Source of the DNA: Cliona cf. orientalis
Lineage: Eukaryota > Porifera > Demospongiae > Clionaida > Clionaidae
Length of the DNA stretch: 64,000 nucleotides
Direction: 5' to 3'
Assembly: GCA_963930775.1 (NCBI GenBank)
Contig: OZ005689.1
Span: forward strand, 4,650,001-4,714,000
Shown here in pieces: positions 23,701-33,800 of this stretch (positions within the stretch are counted from its first letter, which is position 1; each line of letters starts with the position of its first letter). The notes under the pieces were generated by a model. The model had not been told where the DNA came from. It saw nothing but the letters and a program-made list of their open reading frames with translations, and searched no databases. The position numbers were made by a program, and so were the translations under genes.

Positions 23701-26700
23701 CAAGATTTCCCCCCGGGCGTTCTGAAGAGTATCACACCCTTTCAGCAATTGCTTGTTATTCAAGCACTGCGACCCGATCGCTTACAAACTGCTATGGAGC
23801 AGTTTGCTTCTAAAACACTAGGCCTCAAAGAACTCTCTCCCTCCACGCTCAACTTGAAAAAGCTGTACTCGACAGACACACTAGCTTCGGAGCCCATCCT
23901 AGTGATAATCTCACCAGGAGCTGACCCTTCACAAGAAATTCAAGAGCTTGCTGAGAGTGTAGTTGGTGGTGACCACTATCACCAAGTAGCCATGGGGCAG
24001 GGCCAAGCTACTATTGCTCTTCAGCTTCTGCGAGATTGCGCCATTAGTGGGGATTGGTTGTGTTTAAAGAACCTCCATCTTGTCACAGCGTGGCTACCAA
24101 CTCTCGAAAAGGAGCTTAACACGCTTGAGCCTCATCAAAGCTTCCGCCTTTGGCTGACGACCGAGAGTCATCCAAAATTCCCAACAATCCTCCTTCAATC
24201 GAGCGTCAAGGTCACCTACGAGGCCCCACCTGGCGTCAAGAGGAATCTACAGCGAACATACGATTCCTGGAACCAGGAATACATTGCTCAAGGGAAATCC
24301 ATCTACCGCGCTCAAGCTCACTTTGCCCTTGCTTGGTTCCATGCTGTGGTGCAGGAGCGCAGGTGCTACATTCCTCAGGGATGGTCAAAATTTTATGAGT
24401 TTTCTCTTTCGGATCTCCGAGCTGCTGCTAGCATTATTGATAGACTTTGTTCAAGAGATTGTAAGTCCTTTAATTTTTAGGTAATGCAGTTTTGTTGCTC
24501 TATAATCATCTTAAAAACCTGATATGCTTCCGGTATGAATTTTGCGTAATAGAATAATACATGTATCAGCTCCATATACCTGACGTAGTTCAGGTACTCC
24601 AAGATTGGAGAATAAAAGTACTTTGTAAGAGTAGTAGGTGGAGGACCAGGTAGCTACTATTGAGATAGGAAAGTAGTACCAAGTAAAATAGTGAGCAAAA
24701 ACTTGAAGTTGGGGGGGGGGGGGGGGGGGGGGGGAGGCTGAGCTGAGCTGGGAGTAGGACATCCCAGAGTCCCAACCCTTTGTATAATATTGTGCGAAAC
24801 TGATTATGTCTAAATGTGCCCCAATTAATACGTATCTCACATGATTTTATAAGTTTATCTCTTCTCATGCAGCAAAGCCTCAATGGGCATTCATGCATGG
24901 TCTGATGGAGAATGCCATATATGGAGGTCGCGTTGACAACACATTTGATATGCGAGTGCTGATATCCTACTTGGAGCAGTGCTTCAATGACATAGCCATC
25001 ACTGGCCAGGCTGCCACGCCCACTAAAACGGGAAAGAAAATGCTTGGGCTGCCATTTGGTAACATCCCAGTCTCTCTACGTACACAGGTGCGTTTATATA
25101 TGAAGGGCTGAGAACCAGAGTGGCCTAACCCACAAATGTTGAGTTAGCCCCCCTAATCTTGAAAACATGTTTAAAATGCATTTCATGAGCAACAGAAAAT
25201 TCACATTTTTGAAAATTTGAGTGATTTGGTAGAGTAGAGTGTTTGGTTTTTAGTCCATTTTTTAGCTTTTTAGACAATTTCCCGCATTCAATTTGGGGTT
25301 AGGCCACTCTGGTTCTCGACCCTTCATATAATAATGTTGCATTGTAGGTGTGATATTTATACTAGAGTAATTTACCAATCATTGGATATCGTCGAATCCC
25401 GGACATGCGGTTTTAGATGAGTTTGGTCGGAATCACAGTCATGGTAGGCCATATACTAAATGATTCCATGCTTCCTACAACTTTCTTTAGCTTACAAGTG
25501 GAGCTAGCCAGTAGTCATCCTCTATTTGCGTCCGATTCATCGAAAATGATTGGGTGGAGTCCCACTGGTGGGCGTGGCTAAACACGATCGAAATGGTGGA
25601 CCGGAGTTAGCTGTACCTGTAGCAGCGTTGACCGACTCTGATCATCACCAAGGTAGAACATGCAAGCATGTCCGAGATTTGAAGCGGAGGTCCAGTTTAT
25701 AAATTTGTAACACTGTATCTTTGAGCACAATTTGCACGTGTTGCAACAAAGATTGGGACATACGGTTTGCGTCATTCGTTAGCTGACTGGTAGCTCTATC
25801 TGCTGAGTACTCTATCATTTAAAATCATTGTTATGTCCGAAAGTTATGGGTTGCTTTATAAAAACCGTCCGGATTTCGATGATCTACTCTATATACAACA
25901 AAAAAGATTTTGTTAGAGCAACAATATTCTTAGTCCGTGTCCTAACCTGGAGGGCATAAAAGATGTGCTTTCCTACAAGTTTAGAAGACTCACGATTGGT
26001 CAGAATTGTTGTGCCATGTGCACGAACGAGGTTGCCAGGAAATAGTGCCTAGGGGCCATAGAGATGCATTTTCGAGCTCGAGCAAGCATAATATAATACT
26101 CTTGATAATACTCAATACATATACAGGACTACAATGCTGTCATCTCCTCCCTACCCGAGCACGACCCTCCATCCTTCTTCGGTCTACCGGCCAACATCGA
26201 TCGAAGTAGCCAGCGCACGATCAGCAGTCAGGTGATCTTCCAGCTCAGGGTGCTCATGAGGAGCGAATCAACGGGAGACAAGTTCGATCGAGAGCTGTGG
26301 GCAGCTGAGCTCAACCCACTGCTGGCACTCTGGAAGAAACTTAACCAGGTCAGTATCAATTTCATTTACATACAGGTACACTATACCAATAATTATTTAG
26401 TAGTCCTAGATAATACCATAGCATTAATAAATTTCATTTTTGTTTAGACAGCAAGCATTCAGCAGATGTTTTTGATCATGATTTTACTAAAAATGGTTCC
26501 TTGTGTGTATTGTATTATTTTAATCCATTTCCTATCTGCATGTCGTGCAGGGTTCAGAGTTGGTCACTAAGCGGGTGTCTCCTCCTTCTGACAAGATAGA
26601 GTCGCCGGTGGTAGCATTTGTGGCTCTGGAGCGCTACAATGCTATCACTCTGGTTCAGAAGGTCCACGCCAGCCTAGCTGCTCTCAACAAGGTGCTAAGA

Positions 26701-27913
26701 GGCTCATCTCTCCTCACTCCAGCCGTGCAGAAGCTGGCCAGTTCACTGCTAAGGAATGAGGTAATATTGAAACGTTTGTGGGTGACCTAATAAAACTGCA
26801 GGTCCATTCAAATGGCATAGTAGGTGGGTGTGGTTTGGGTGGAGTTTGTGGTCACATCTACATATGGTTATAATAATTATTATGGCCATGGATATTAAGG
26901 GCCTTGTAGGGCCACTATGCTAGGGAGAACATTACATACATGACGTGGACATAACATTATAGCTTCCCTCCATTCCTTTGTCAATTTCTGTATTGTGGTG
27001 CCTAAGTCAATTTTAGGAACTTCCTCGATCTCCTTGTATACTCATATATGTATGGCCATTTCATTCTCATTCTCTGTTCTAGGTTCCCCATTCCTGGTAC
27101 AGCATGTGGGAAGGACCAGAGGATCCGATACTCTACCTCAGGTCACTGGTAGCCAAGTCACTGGCTCTAGGCTCGTGGGAGGAGAAGGGGCATGCAGGGA
27201 AGCTGCTCCATGGAGAGGTGCTGGATCTATCTGAGCTATTTCGCCCAGATACTTTCCTCAATGCTCTAAGACAGCAGTCAGCAAGGCAAGGGAGAGTTCG
27301 TTTTGTGGGGGGTGGGGGGGGGGGGGGGGTGGTTCGTGTATGTCATGGATACATTATGTACAATATCATAGTGTGACTATTTTTTCTGCTATAGGTCTAT
27401 GAAATGCAGTATGGACAATCTCAAGTTTGTTTGCTCATGGCGAAGCAATCACATTTCTGGAGCAAAGATTTCAGTTAAGGTATGCTCTATTCTGGTCATA
27501 CGTACATGTACATGTACATGCATGTTGGAATTGAACTTAAAAACCAGCTTAAAGTTTAGGAGGAACGCTTGATAGAATGCCACAAACCACATCTTATCTC
27601 TTTCCCCCCCCCTCCCCCTCAGATTGGAGGCCTGCAGTTGGAAGGCTGCTCCTTTGATGGCTCTCGTTTACTCGAGAATAAAAGGGACTCCCCCTCAGTC
27701 ACCACTATGCCTCCCTGTTCTGTTGCCTGGGTACCCAAGGAGACCCCGCCCCCTTACCCTGAAGGGGAGTGTCTCTCCCTCCCCATCTACTTCAGCTCTG
27801 ATCGAGATAAGCTGGTTGCCTGTCTCGACGTCCCCTGTGGCACTGCTACTGTGGGTGGTGGGCAAGCACAGTGGGTACAGACCGGAGCTGCACTGTTCCT
27901 CAAGAACCAATAA
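9722..27913 (+). CDS. DYNC2H1: Cytoplasmic dynein-2 heavy chain, C-terminal two thirds (linker end to C-terminus), 25 exons
   Basis: This is the motor of retrograde intraflagellar transport. Exons: 9722-9970, 13412-13586, 13800-14014, 14347-14553, 14798-15021, 15116-15231, 15455-15663, 15855-16031, 16289-16458, 16799-16924, 17088-17496, 17737-18006, 18152-18292, 18387-18538, 18794-18938, 19243-19380, 19478-19766, 19907-20139, 20827-24460, 24873-25087, 26127-26348, 26551-26760, 27083-27285, 27395-27479, 27623-27913. They sum to 8,505 bases, 2,834 codons plus stop, with every phase matching. Order: linker end (exons 1-2), AAA1 with GPAGTGKT and [11 protein letters not shown]2 with [12 protein letters not shown]3 with GPEGCGKE, degenerate AAA4 ([10 protein letters not shown]), coiled-coil stalk with microtubule-binding domain, AAA5, AAA6 and C-terminal domain ending in LKNQ. 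Wording such as [12 protein letters not shown] and [14 protein letters not shown] follows the dynein-2 rather than axonemal subfamily. All introns are GT-AG except intron 23 (GC-AG). The family is about 4,300 aa, so roughly 1,470 N-terminal residues are missing. Exon 1 opens at a 3' splice site, not an ATG. Confidence 0.95.
10044..10330. repeat. Dispersed repeat R1, longest copy (dynein intron 1)
   Basis: It opens with the same TTTTCTTATATAGTCCGT word as the window start and shares a second block (GATTGGTCAGAACTGT then GTGTGCACAA and GGGCCATAG) with 25990-26065. An open frame of 129 codons crosses it, but it looks like repeat translation. Confidence 0.6.
10458..10849. mobile_element. Small TIR element (MITE-like) in dynein intron 1
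   Basis: Arms of about 40 bp pair at 10458-10500 and 10804-10849, with the core AGAGTGTCCAATGCGCTATA matched inverted with one difference. The interior (about 300 bp) has no coding frame. A clear target duplication was not found by eye. Confidence 0.65.
11650..11870. repeat. Dispersed repeat R2 in dynein intron 1
   Basis: The stretch from GGAAGGAATACTGTACTGT through GTTCGTCTCTGTGATTGAAG to the GGTCAA block near 11857 recurs in reverse orientation at about 50690-50905, inside the second VWA/EGF gene. This is a two-copy interspersed family in the window. Confidence 0.7.
12377..12872 (-). pseudogene. Unrecognised coding-like fragment, antisense in dynein intron 1
   Basis: On the minus strand a frame reads from about 12872 (beginning after a possible TACAG acceptor) through [19 protein letters not shown] and [20 protein letters not shown] to LSEGLL, with a stop at 12556-12558. 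A neighbouring frame then continues with [18 protein letters not shown] and [18 protein letters not shown] to TAA at 12377-12379. The two pieces overlap at the stop, so a single indel or a short intron would unite them. The composition is protein-like (Trp/Pro/His spaced), but I cannot name the family. It may be a relic gene or a transposon fragment. Confidence 0.4.
17645..17720. repeat. (CT)n(CA)n microsatellite before dynein exon 12
   Basis: A run of about 20 CT units is followed by about 17 CA units, ending shortly before the TTACAG acceptor of exon 12. A shorter CT/CA tract with identical flanks (CATTGGCATGCACACCTGCA) lies at 17570-17600, so the flank plus microsatellite has been tandemly duplicated. 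Confidence 0.9.
20174..20694. mobile_element. Foldback MITE with TATG target duplication in dynein intron 18
   Basis: The ends TACCGTATCCTCCCGAAAAT (20174 on) and its inverted copy ending GGATACGGTA at 20694 form perfect arms of about 28 bp. The 4-bp word TATG flanks both sides (20170-20173, 20695-20698). Internal half-copies of the AATAAGCCCCCTCCC arm at 20244-20260 and 20617-20636 show that the element is itself built from repeats. Length is 521 bp and it is non-coding. Confidence 0.85.
20827..24460 (+). CDS. DYNC2H1: Giant dynein-2 exon 19 (stalk, MTBD, AAA5, most of AAA6)
   Basis: This single 3,634-bp exon has acceptor CACTGCAG before 20827 and donor GTAAGT at 24461. The other 24 exons are 85-409 bp. 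It encodes the end of AAA4, the antiparallel coiled coil (about 21380-22330, heptads rich in Lys/Glu) with the microtubule-binding domain between the two strands (about 21700-22060), AAA5 ([20 protein letters not shown]) and the start of AAA6. The absence of introns over 1,211 codons within an intron-dense gene is unusual and suggests intron loss. Confidence 0.92.
25928..26070. repeat. Dispersed repeat R1, third copy (dynein intron 20)
   Basis: TAGTCCGTGTCCTAA with GGAGGGCATAAAAGATGT matches the window start. GATTGGTCAGAATTGT and GGGCCATAG match 10165-10235. It lies 57 bp before dynein exon 21. Confidence 0.6.
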
Positions 27914-28051
27914 AGTTCATGCAACAAACTTAATTATTATAGGATTATGCTTTCATCGTAACTGTTAAGTTTTTTTTTGTGTAAATAACCATTAGTCAGA
28001 GTATCTACACATACATTAATTATGGTGCAACCTCTATCACTTCTTAATAAA
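27909..28051 (+). terminator. Polyadenylation signals of dynein-2
   Basis: One AATAAA (27909-27914) contains the stop codon itself and a second lies at 28046-28051. The second is better placed for a normal 3' UTR. The next gene starts about 200 bp later. Confidence 0.5.
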
Positions 28052-28258
28052 CATTAATCTCACAAGCCAACTACTATAGCGCACCTCTTAAAATTAGCTA
28101 TTCGAGGGGCTCTCTTGTGTACGGGGCTTGCATGTGATACAGCTAGTGCATGGAGGGCAAGCACAGCTCGCAGGCCAGCCCCTCCCACTTTTTCATAGGT
28201 AGGTGGGGCTCGAGCGCCAGCTCAACAAGCCACACCCACACTTGTTGGCAAGTATAGG

Positions 28259-30086
28259 ATGGCTGAGCCAAGACTGGAAGAGATCCTCTTGAAGTACGAG
28301 CTTCGACTGGGCGACATGACGTTTCGTTGCTCGTACCCCGTTCGAGTGCGCATGGCGGCGCAGTTGGTTGACTGGAAGCTTGCTGGACATTATCTCGGCC
28401 TCACTCAGCTAAAGCTACACACCATTCAGGTGGACAACGATAGCGAGGAGCAGAGGAGAGGGGCCTTGTTGGAAACATGGGCTGAGATGGAAGGAGAGAA
28501 GGCGACGTATATGAAGCTAGCTGAGGCACTCTTTGAGCACGGGCGTCGAGATTTAGTGGAGCACTTGTGTAAAATGATCAGGAGGGTGCTTCGTTGTGAT
28601 GTACAGAGCAAAACTCCACCCCAAACGAGAAGGAAGTCAAAAAGCGATGTACCTATATCCCCTATATCAGTGACCTGTGATCAGGTATGTGCATGAGTTC
28701 TGGTACCTTAGTGTACCCTCCAGACTCCAACATCATGCTCGAGCTCAAGCCTGAAGACTAGTCTGGGTGCCAGCCCGGTCCCTTCGTAAGAAAGAGGAAG
28801 GGGCTGGCTACCCTTCAGGCTTGATGGTACATGGAGATTTGTATGATATACCCCTAATCAGTCATTTATACAGTTAGTCACAGTAAGTCCCCCACCCAGG
28901 ACCACATTGCAAACTACAGTATCATCAGCCATTGTCAAGTTCATGCATGTCGTGGGGCTTCTACATTAGATCAAAACCCATACAATCAATCCCACATACT
29001 CAATGTCCCGGGGGGGGGGGGGGGGGGGGGTTTGGAGGGGGAGGAGTGGGATGATACCAACTAGTCAAGGAAGGTCATAATAGCTAAAAATTAATTTTGT
29101 TATTTCTCCAGCACCCAATCGATATTCCTGAGGATAAAATAGTCGACTTGGCATGGGAATCAGATGGACAAGTGGCACCGCAAACAATGAGCAGATGGGC
29201 TGATACTGCAGTAAGTGGCACTAAGGTGTACTTCCTACCAGGAGCAACATACGCAAGAAACATCCTCGCTTACCAAACAACCAATGGTAGCTGGTCTGAG
29301 TTTAGGAGTTCTCCCCATACTAACTGTTCGCTGACGGTGATCAAAGACACACTTAGTCTAACGACTATAGGAGGCGGAGGATTTCCGTACACAAATAAAG
29401 TGTACAGCTTCTCATCGGAGGGAAGGTGTGGATTGTGGACGGAATCATTGATCCCTCCCATGACAACAAGACGACAGTGGACAGCAGTTTTGCACCATGG
29501 GATATACGTGATCGTGGCTGGTGGATGGGGGTCAGCAAATGAAGCCTTGGCAACGGTGGAGGTGCTAAACGTTGAGACACAAAAGTGGTATGGTGCTGAA
29601 AAGCTACCTGAACCGCTCTATCATGCTTCAATGACTCTTTGCGGTGGTCATGTCGTCATTCTAGGAGGATACGATGAACTGAAGAAGCCTACTAGGGTGG
29701 TGTATACATGCTCGCTCACTGCTCTACTGGAGTCTGATGGGATTTACGATGTTAGTGATCCTTTGAAACACCAAACTGCGTTTGCATCTAAAGTGTGGAA
29801 AAGGGTAACTGATCTCCCAGTAACTGAATCTACAGCCGTGTCCCTCTATGATCAACTACTGGCGATTGGGGGAAGGGACTGTGAATCAATATCGACTCCG
29901 GCCGTCTACAAGTACAGCTTTGTCAGCAATTCGTGGGATGTCATCAGCCACATGTTGACCCCAAGGCACCTATGCTTTGCAGCAGTGATTCCTGACAATA
30001 GAGTGCTAGTGGTTGGAGGAGAGAGTGGAAGAATTGCAATTGACTCTGTGGAAGTAGCTACTAGCTCAATAATTGAATTTTTATGA
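28259..30086 (+). CDS. Death domain plus Kelch-repeat protein, two exons, 466 aa
   Basis: Exon 1 is 28259-28684 (142 codons) and exon 2 is 29112-30086, joined in phase 0 (GTATGT donor, TTCTCCAG acceptor). Residues about 32-107 are a textbook death domain: a W..LA..LGL start (VDWKLAGHYLGLTQ), an E-x-QR helix, LLETWAEMEGEKATYMKLAEAL, and GRRDLVEHL. From about residue 165 to the end lie four or five Kelch blades with the double-Gly signature (VAGGWG, ILGGYDE, AIGGRDC, VVGGESG) followed by a Trp about 20 residues on. No BTB or BACK domain is present, unlike ordinary Kelch adaptors. The death domain suggests recruitment to apoptotic or Toll/NF-kB-type complexes, and the propeller suggests ligand or substrate binding. 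Both roles are inference. It starts about 345 bp after the dynein stop on the same strand. Confidence 0.85.
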
Positions 30087-30750
30087 TCGATCACTTTATC
30101 ATTCAAGTACATGGGTTAATTTGTCTTTTATACAACCAACTTTCTGAGGCTGTTCCCTACCCCCTAGCTCCTCTCTTATGCTACAATTTTATTTATGCGA
30201 AATTGTTATCCGCACAAAGGAGGGGGAGAGCCTGCATGGGGATGAGGATATCCTGGCCCATAATTTTTGGTTGTTGATCTGTGACATCATGACCAGATGA
30301 CCATGAAGTGGAGTGATCTGATTGGATGTCAATCACCCACTAGCAATGCAGGCAAAATTGCTTAAAGGCATTGATCGCATACAAGAACTGATTATCCTTA
30401 TACACCTACAAACTGTATCAGAATTCTGATGAGATCACTCACTCAGTTAGATCTTAGCCCAATAGCTTTTTCTTTCACAGCTTTCAGAAGAAGCTGATGC
30501 TTCATTGCATAATAGCTAGCAGTCATAACCATGACAACCAACATTTGCACTAGATAAGTGTTAATTATTGCTCTTGATCCATGCATAATAATTATTATGG
30601 CACAATACCTTACATTGCATTTCTTGCCAAGATACGTATGTGTATATTATTTGAAGCATGTTGGAATGGTGAACTTGACTACACTAGCTGATGGTATGGT
30701 GCACATTATCATACCAGGTGATGACATTGGTTGTCATAATCATCTGTCAT
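30087..30750. other. Intergenic, no gene seen
   Basis: AT-rich spacer between the Kelch gene and the first VWA/EGF gene. A block at 30145-30260 (CTATGCTACAATT-like, then a purine-rich GGAGGGGGAGAG and ATCCTGGCC) is distantly similar to 53275-53375, probably a dispersed repeat. The last 100 bp begin the upstream block shared with the paralogue at 46.3 kb. Confidence 0.4.
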
Positions 30751-30898
30751 ATAATGTTAACCACTTCTAGGTTTTCTGTTGAATAATATAAACCACTGAC
30801 GTGTGTCAACGTTGATCATAACTTGAGTTGATCATAACTCAGAAGTTAGCATCTTAACTAACTACAATCACCATCGAAAGATTTTGAATTGGTCGAAA
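30751..30898 (+). promoter_or_regulatory. Conserved upstream block of VWA/EGF gene 1
   Basis: This 150-bp block (TTTTCTGTTGAATA, GTGATCATAA-like, GTTAGCATCTTAACTA, AAAGATTTTGAATTGGTC) recurs directly before the start codon of the paralogue at 46331-46474. Promoter or 5' UTR function is inferred from position and conservation only. No TATA box is evident. Confidence 0.45.
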
Positions 30899-33800
30899 AT
30901 GAAACTGATACTGCTCTTTTGTCTATTGATGGTGTTTTCTTTACATTGTCAATCTGCAAATGGAAGTCATGATGTACGTCATAGCCACACTAGCTATGTC
31001 TATACACTAACTATGCTTTCAGGTCATAATAATTATTATACTCCATGATTATTGCTATTATTTTATAATAGAGGGATTTTAAAGAATCCAACGTCAATAT
31101 CAATCGTCAAACTCGAAGTATCTACCGCAGACTACCTGTCTATGGCTTGGATGAGGTACCGAGGGATAGTGCTATAAGCTGTAGGGCTTACTGCAACAAG
31201 ATCTATGTCAAGCTCCTTAAAAACTCACTGTACTACCAGGCTTGCATTGGAATCTGTGCAAGTAATTTAATGCATCAAAAATTTTGCACTGCGTGAAGTG
31301 TCATGCATAATAGTTGCAGTGAAAATATCCTCTTTCTGGATTTGATGTTACAGCTAGCTGCGAATAATTTAATTTATTAAGTTTCTCCACTTCAGTCCAT
31401 CAATATTATTTAAAAATAGCTAGCTACCAGACCTTTTTTGTTGCAGCTATTGATGAATGCTCCACCTCTGGTGACTGTGTGTCAGGGACTCTGTGTATTA
31501 ACACGGCTGAGGGGCCCGGCTTCCTCTGTCAGTGTCCACCTGGCTTCACTGGAGATGGCAGACACTCTGGAGATGGTTGCTATGGTGAGAACTAATCCTA
31601 TTAATTATAATAATAATAATAACATAGATCACTATAGGAACCTAATTCGGCTTATAACCCTTTGAGAAAAGGCTGGAGAACACGTCTAGCTACTTCATAT
31701 TATTTTAGCTATTATCTACCGTGACAGTCGTTTAAGAATAGACTGGATTACAATCATGAAGGCAATAAGGATGTGCGTAAAAATTTAATTAATTATAGGG
31801 CTTGTTACATAATAAGGTCCAAGGGTATGTATAATAGTTGGAATGTACTGACTCAAGTTATCTCTGTAGTATTTTTTGCTTTCAGATGTTGATGAGTGTT
31901 CATCTGAGGTTGATGTGTGTGTTAGTGAAGCAAACTGCACCAACACTGAAGGAGGGTTTAGCTGCCAGTGTCCATTCGGTTACATTGGTGATGGAAGGAG
32001 TGATGGCAATGGATGTGCAGGTTAGTGTACATGTAAGCTAATGCGTACACGTATATTATTATAGATATGCTATAATAGCTAATTATTGTATAATGATTAT
32101 GGCAGCTGCAGTAATAGCAATAAATACAAATATTTGTCATCTCTACAGACATACTTACTCAGTTTGTGTCACTAATAAACAGTCAGGTCAACTCCCTGAT
32201 TGCTGAAGGTAATAACAATAATTATTATGATCGTAACTGTTATATAATCTCCAATGTTTATTATACATCTTAACGTCATAATAGCAATGTGCTCCAGTGG
32301 TGAAGCTGATTGTGTTGGTGGATCCACTTGCATCGACTCTCTGGATGGAGAGGAATTTGTCTGCATCTGTCCACCTGGCCTTCTTGGCGATGGAAGGCTC
32401 AGTGGAACAGGCTGCATGGCGGACCCATGCTTCACAGTTGCTGACTGCACTGAAATTGCCTCCTGTGTCATCTCTCCTGATGATGGATTTGTCTGTCTTT
32501 GCCCCTCTGGATACATGGGGGATGGCAGAGTCAATGGTAGCAATTGCATTGGTATGTATAATTAATGCTCTTAACAACTGAATAATATTATTATAGTATT
32601 GGCAAGTTATGGTTGGGTGGAGGAGGGGACTGGGTAGAGCAATAAAAAATTATGGATGGAAAATCTCATGGATCATCATAATATTATACATCTCAACTTA
32701 CCATCATTCAAAAGCACATCAAAGAGAGTTATTGTGTCTTTGAGTTCTTTTGTGTGTTTTGGCTTCTGATGCTCATACATTTGAATTCCATAGAACTGAG
32801 TGGTCAGTAGGCTACATTACTATACTCATGAAAACTAGGGTATCACTTGAGGCATGAGTTCAAGTGACATTAAGCTTTTATATAATTAGATCATCATGAT
32901 AGTTGGTTAACTATAGCAGCCACATAACTTTTTTGCTGTAGGGAATTCTATACTTTTTCATCCAGAACTTGCCAGTGATAAAGGAATGTGTATGGATTGC
33001 ACAAAAGTGCAGCTTATCTGCATATTATTATAAACCATTATTCAAATTTCAACTTTAATGCACATTGCTAGCCTGTATCTTCAATGATTGGATAGCTGGA
33101 AGCTCTATATTCTTGCAGCTAACTAGCTGGCTATTAGTTTTATCTATCAGTGGCTTCAATAATTATTATTGTGAGAGCTCGTGTAGCTATTTATCATCCC
33201 AGGAAGACTAAACTCGATCTGTACCAGTACCTGGAAGTGATGGGTACTAGGCTTGAAACTCAAAGATATCGATAACAGCATATTTGTGCATGCATATTCC
33301 TTTATTGCTGGGTAGCTAGGCATGATATGAGGATAGGATACAAATCTATAAAAATGTGCATTGGTCTGGGTGCCTATCAATGATGTCATCAGTTGCATGA
33401 ATTGGGTGCATGCATACCGATAATAGTTATGGATTTAGTCCATCCAAAGTGTAGACACTTTTAGACTCAGAAACTGCATGATGTTACTAAAAGCTTAGCA
33501 TCAACTCTGCATGGCTATAGCAATATTCAGTAGAGTAGAAACCGGGCTACCCCTGGAAGTTAGGCCTTTCTCCCACAACTGTTACCCTGCTTGCATTATA
33601 ATAGCCTCATTGCCTTAATTACTATATTGCAGCATGAACTGTTCCTGTATCACTGCCTATTAATAAGTACATGGCTGATCTAGCTCCTTAATTCTCTTGG
33701 TATCAGCACTAGAGAAATATATAATAATGGTACTTTGCAATCCCATGCAGATATTGATGAGTGCACTGTTGGCTTCGACAACTGTGATGATAATGCAAAT

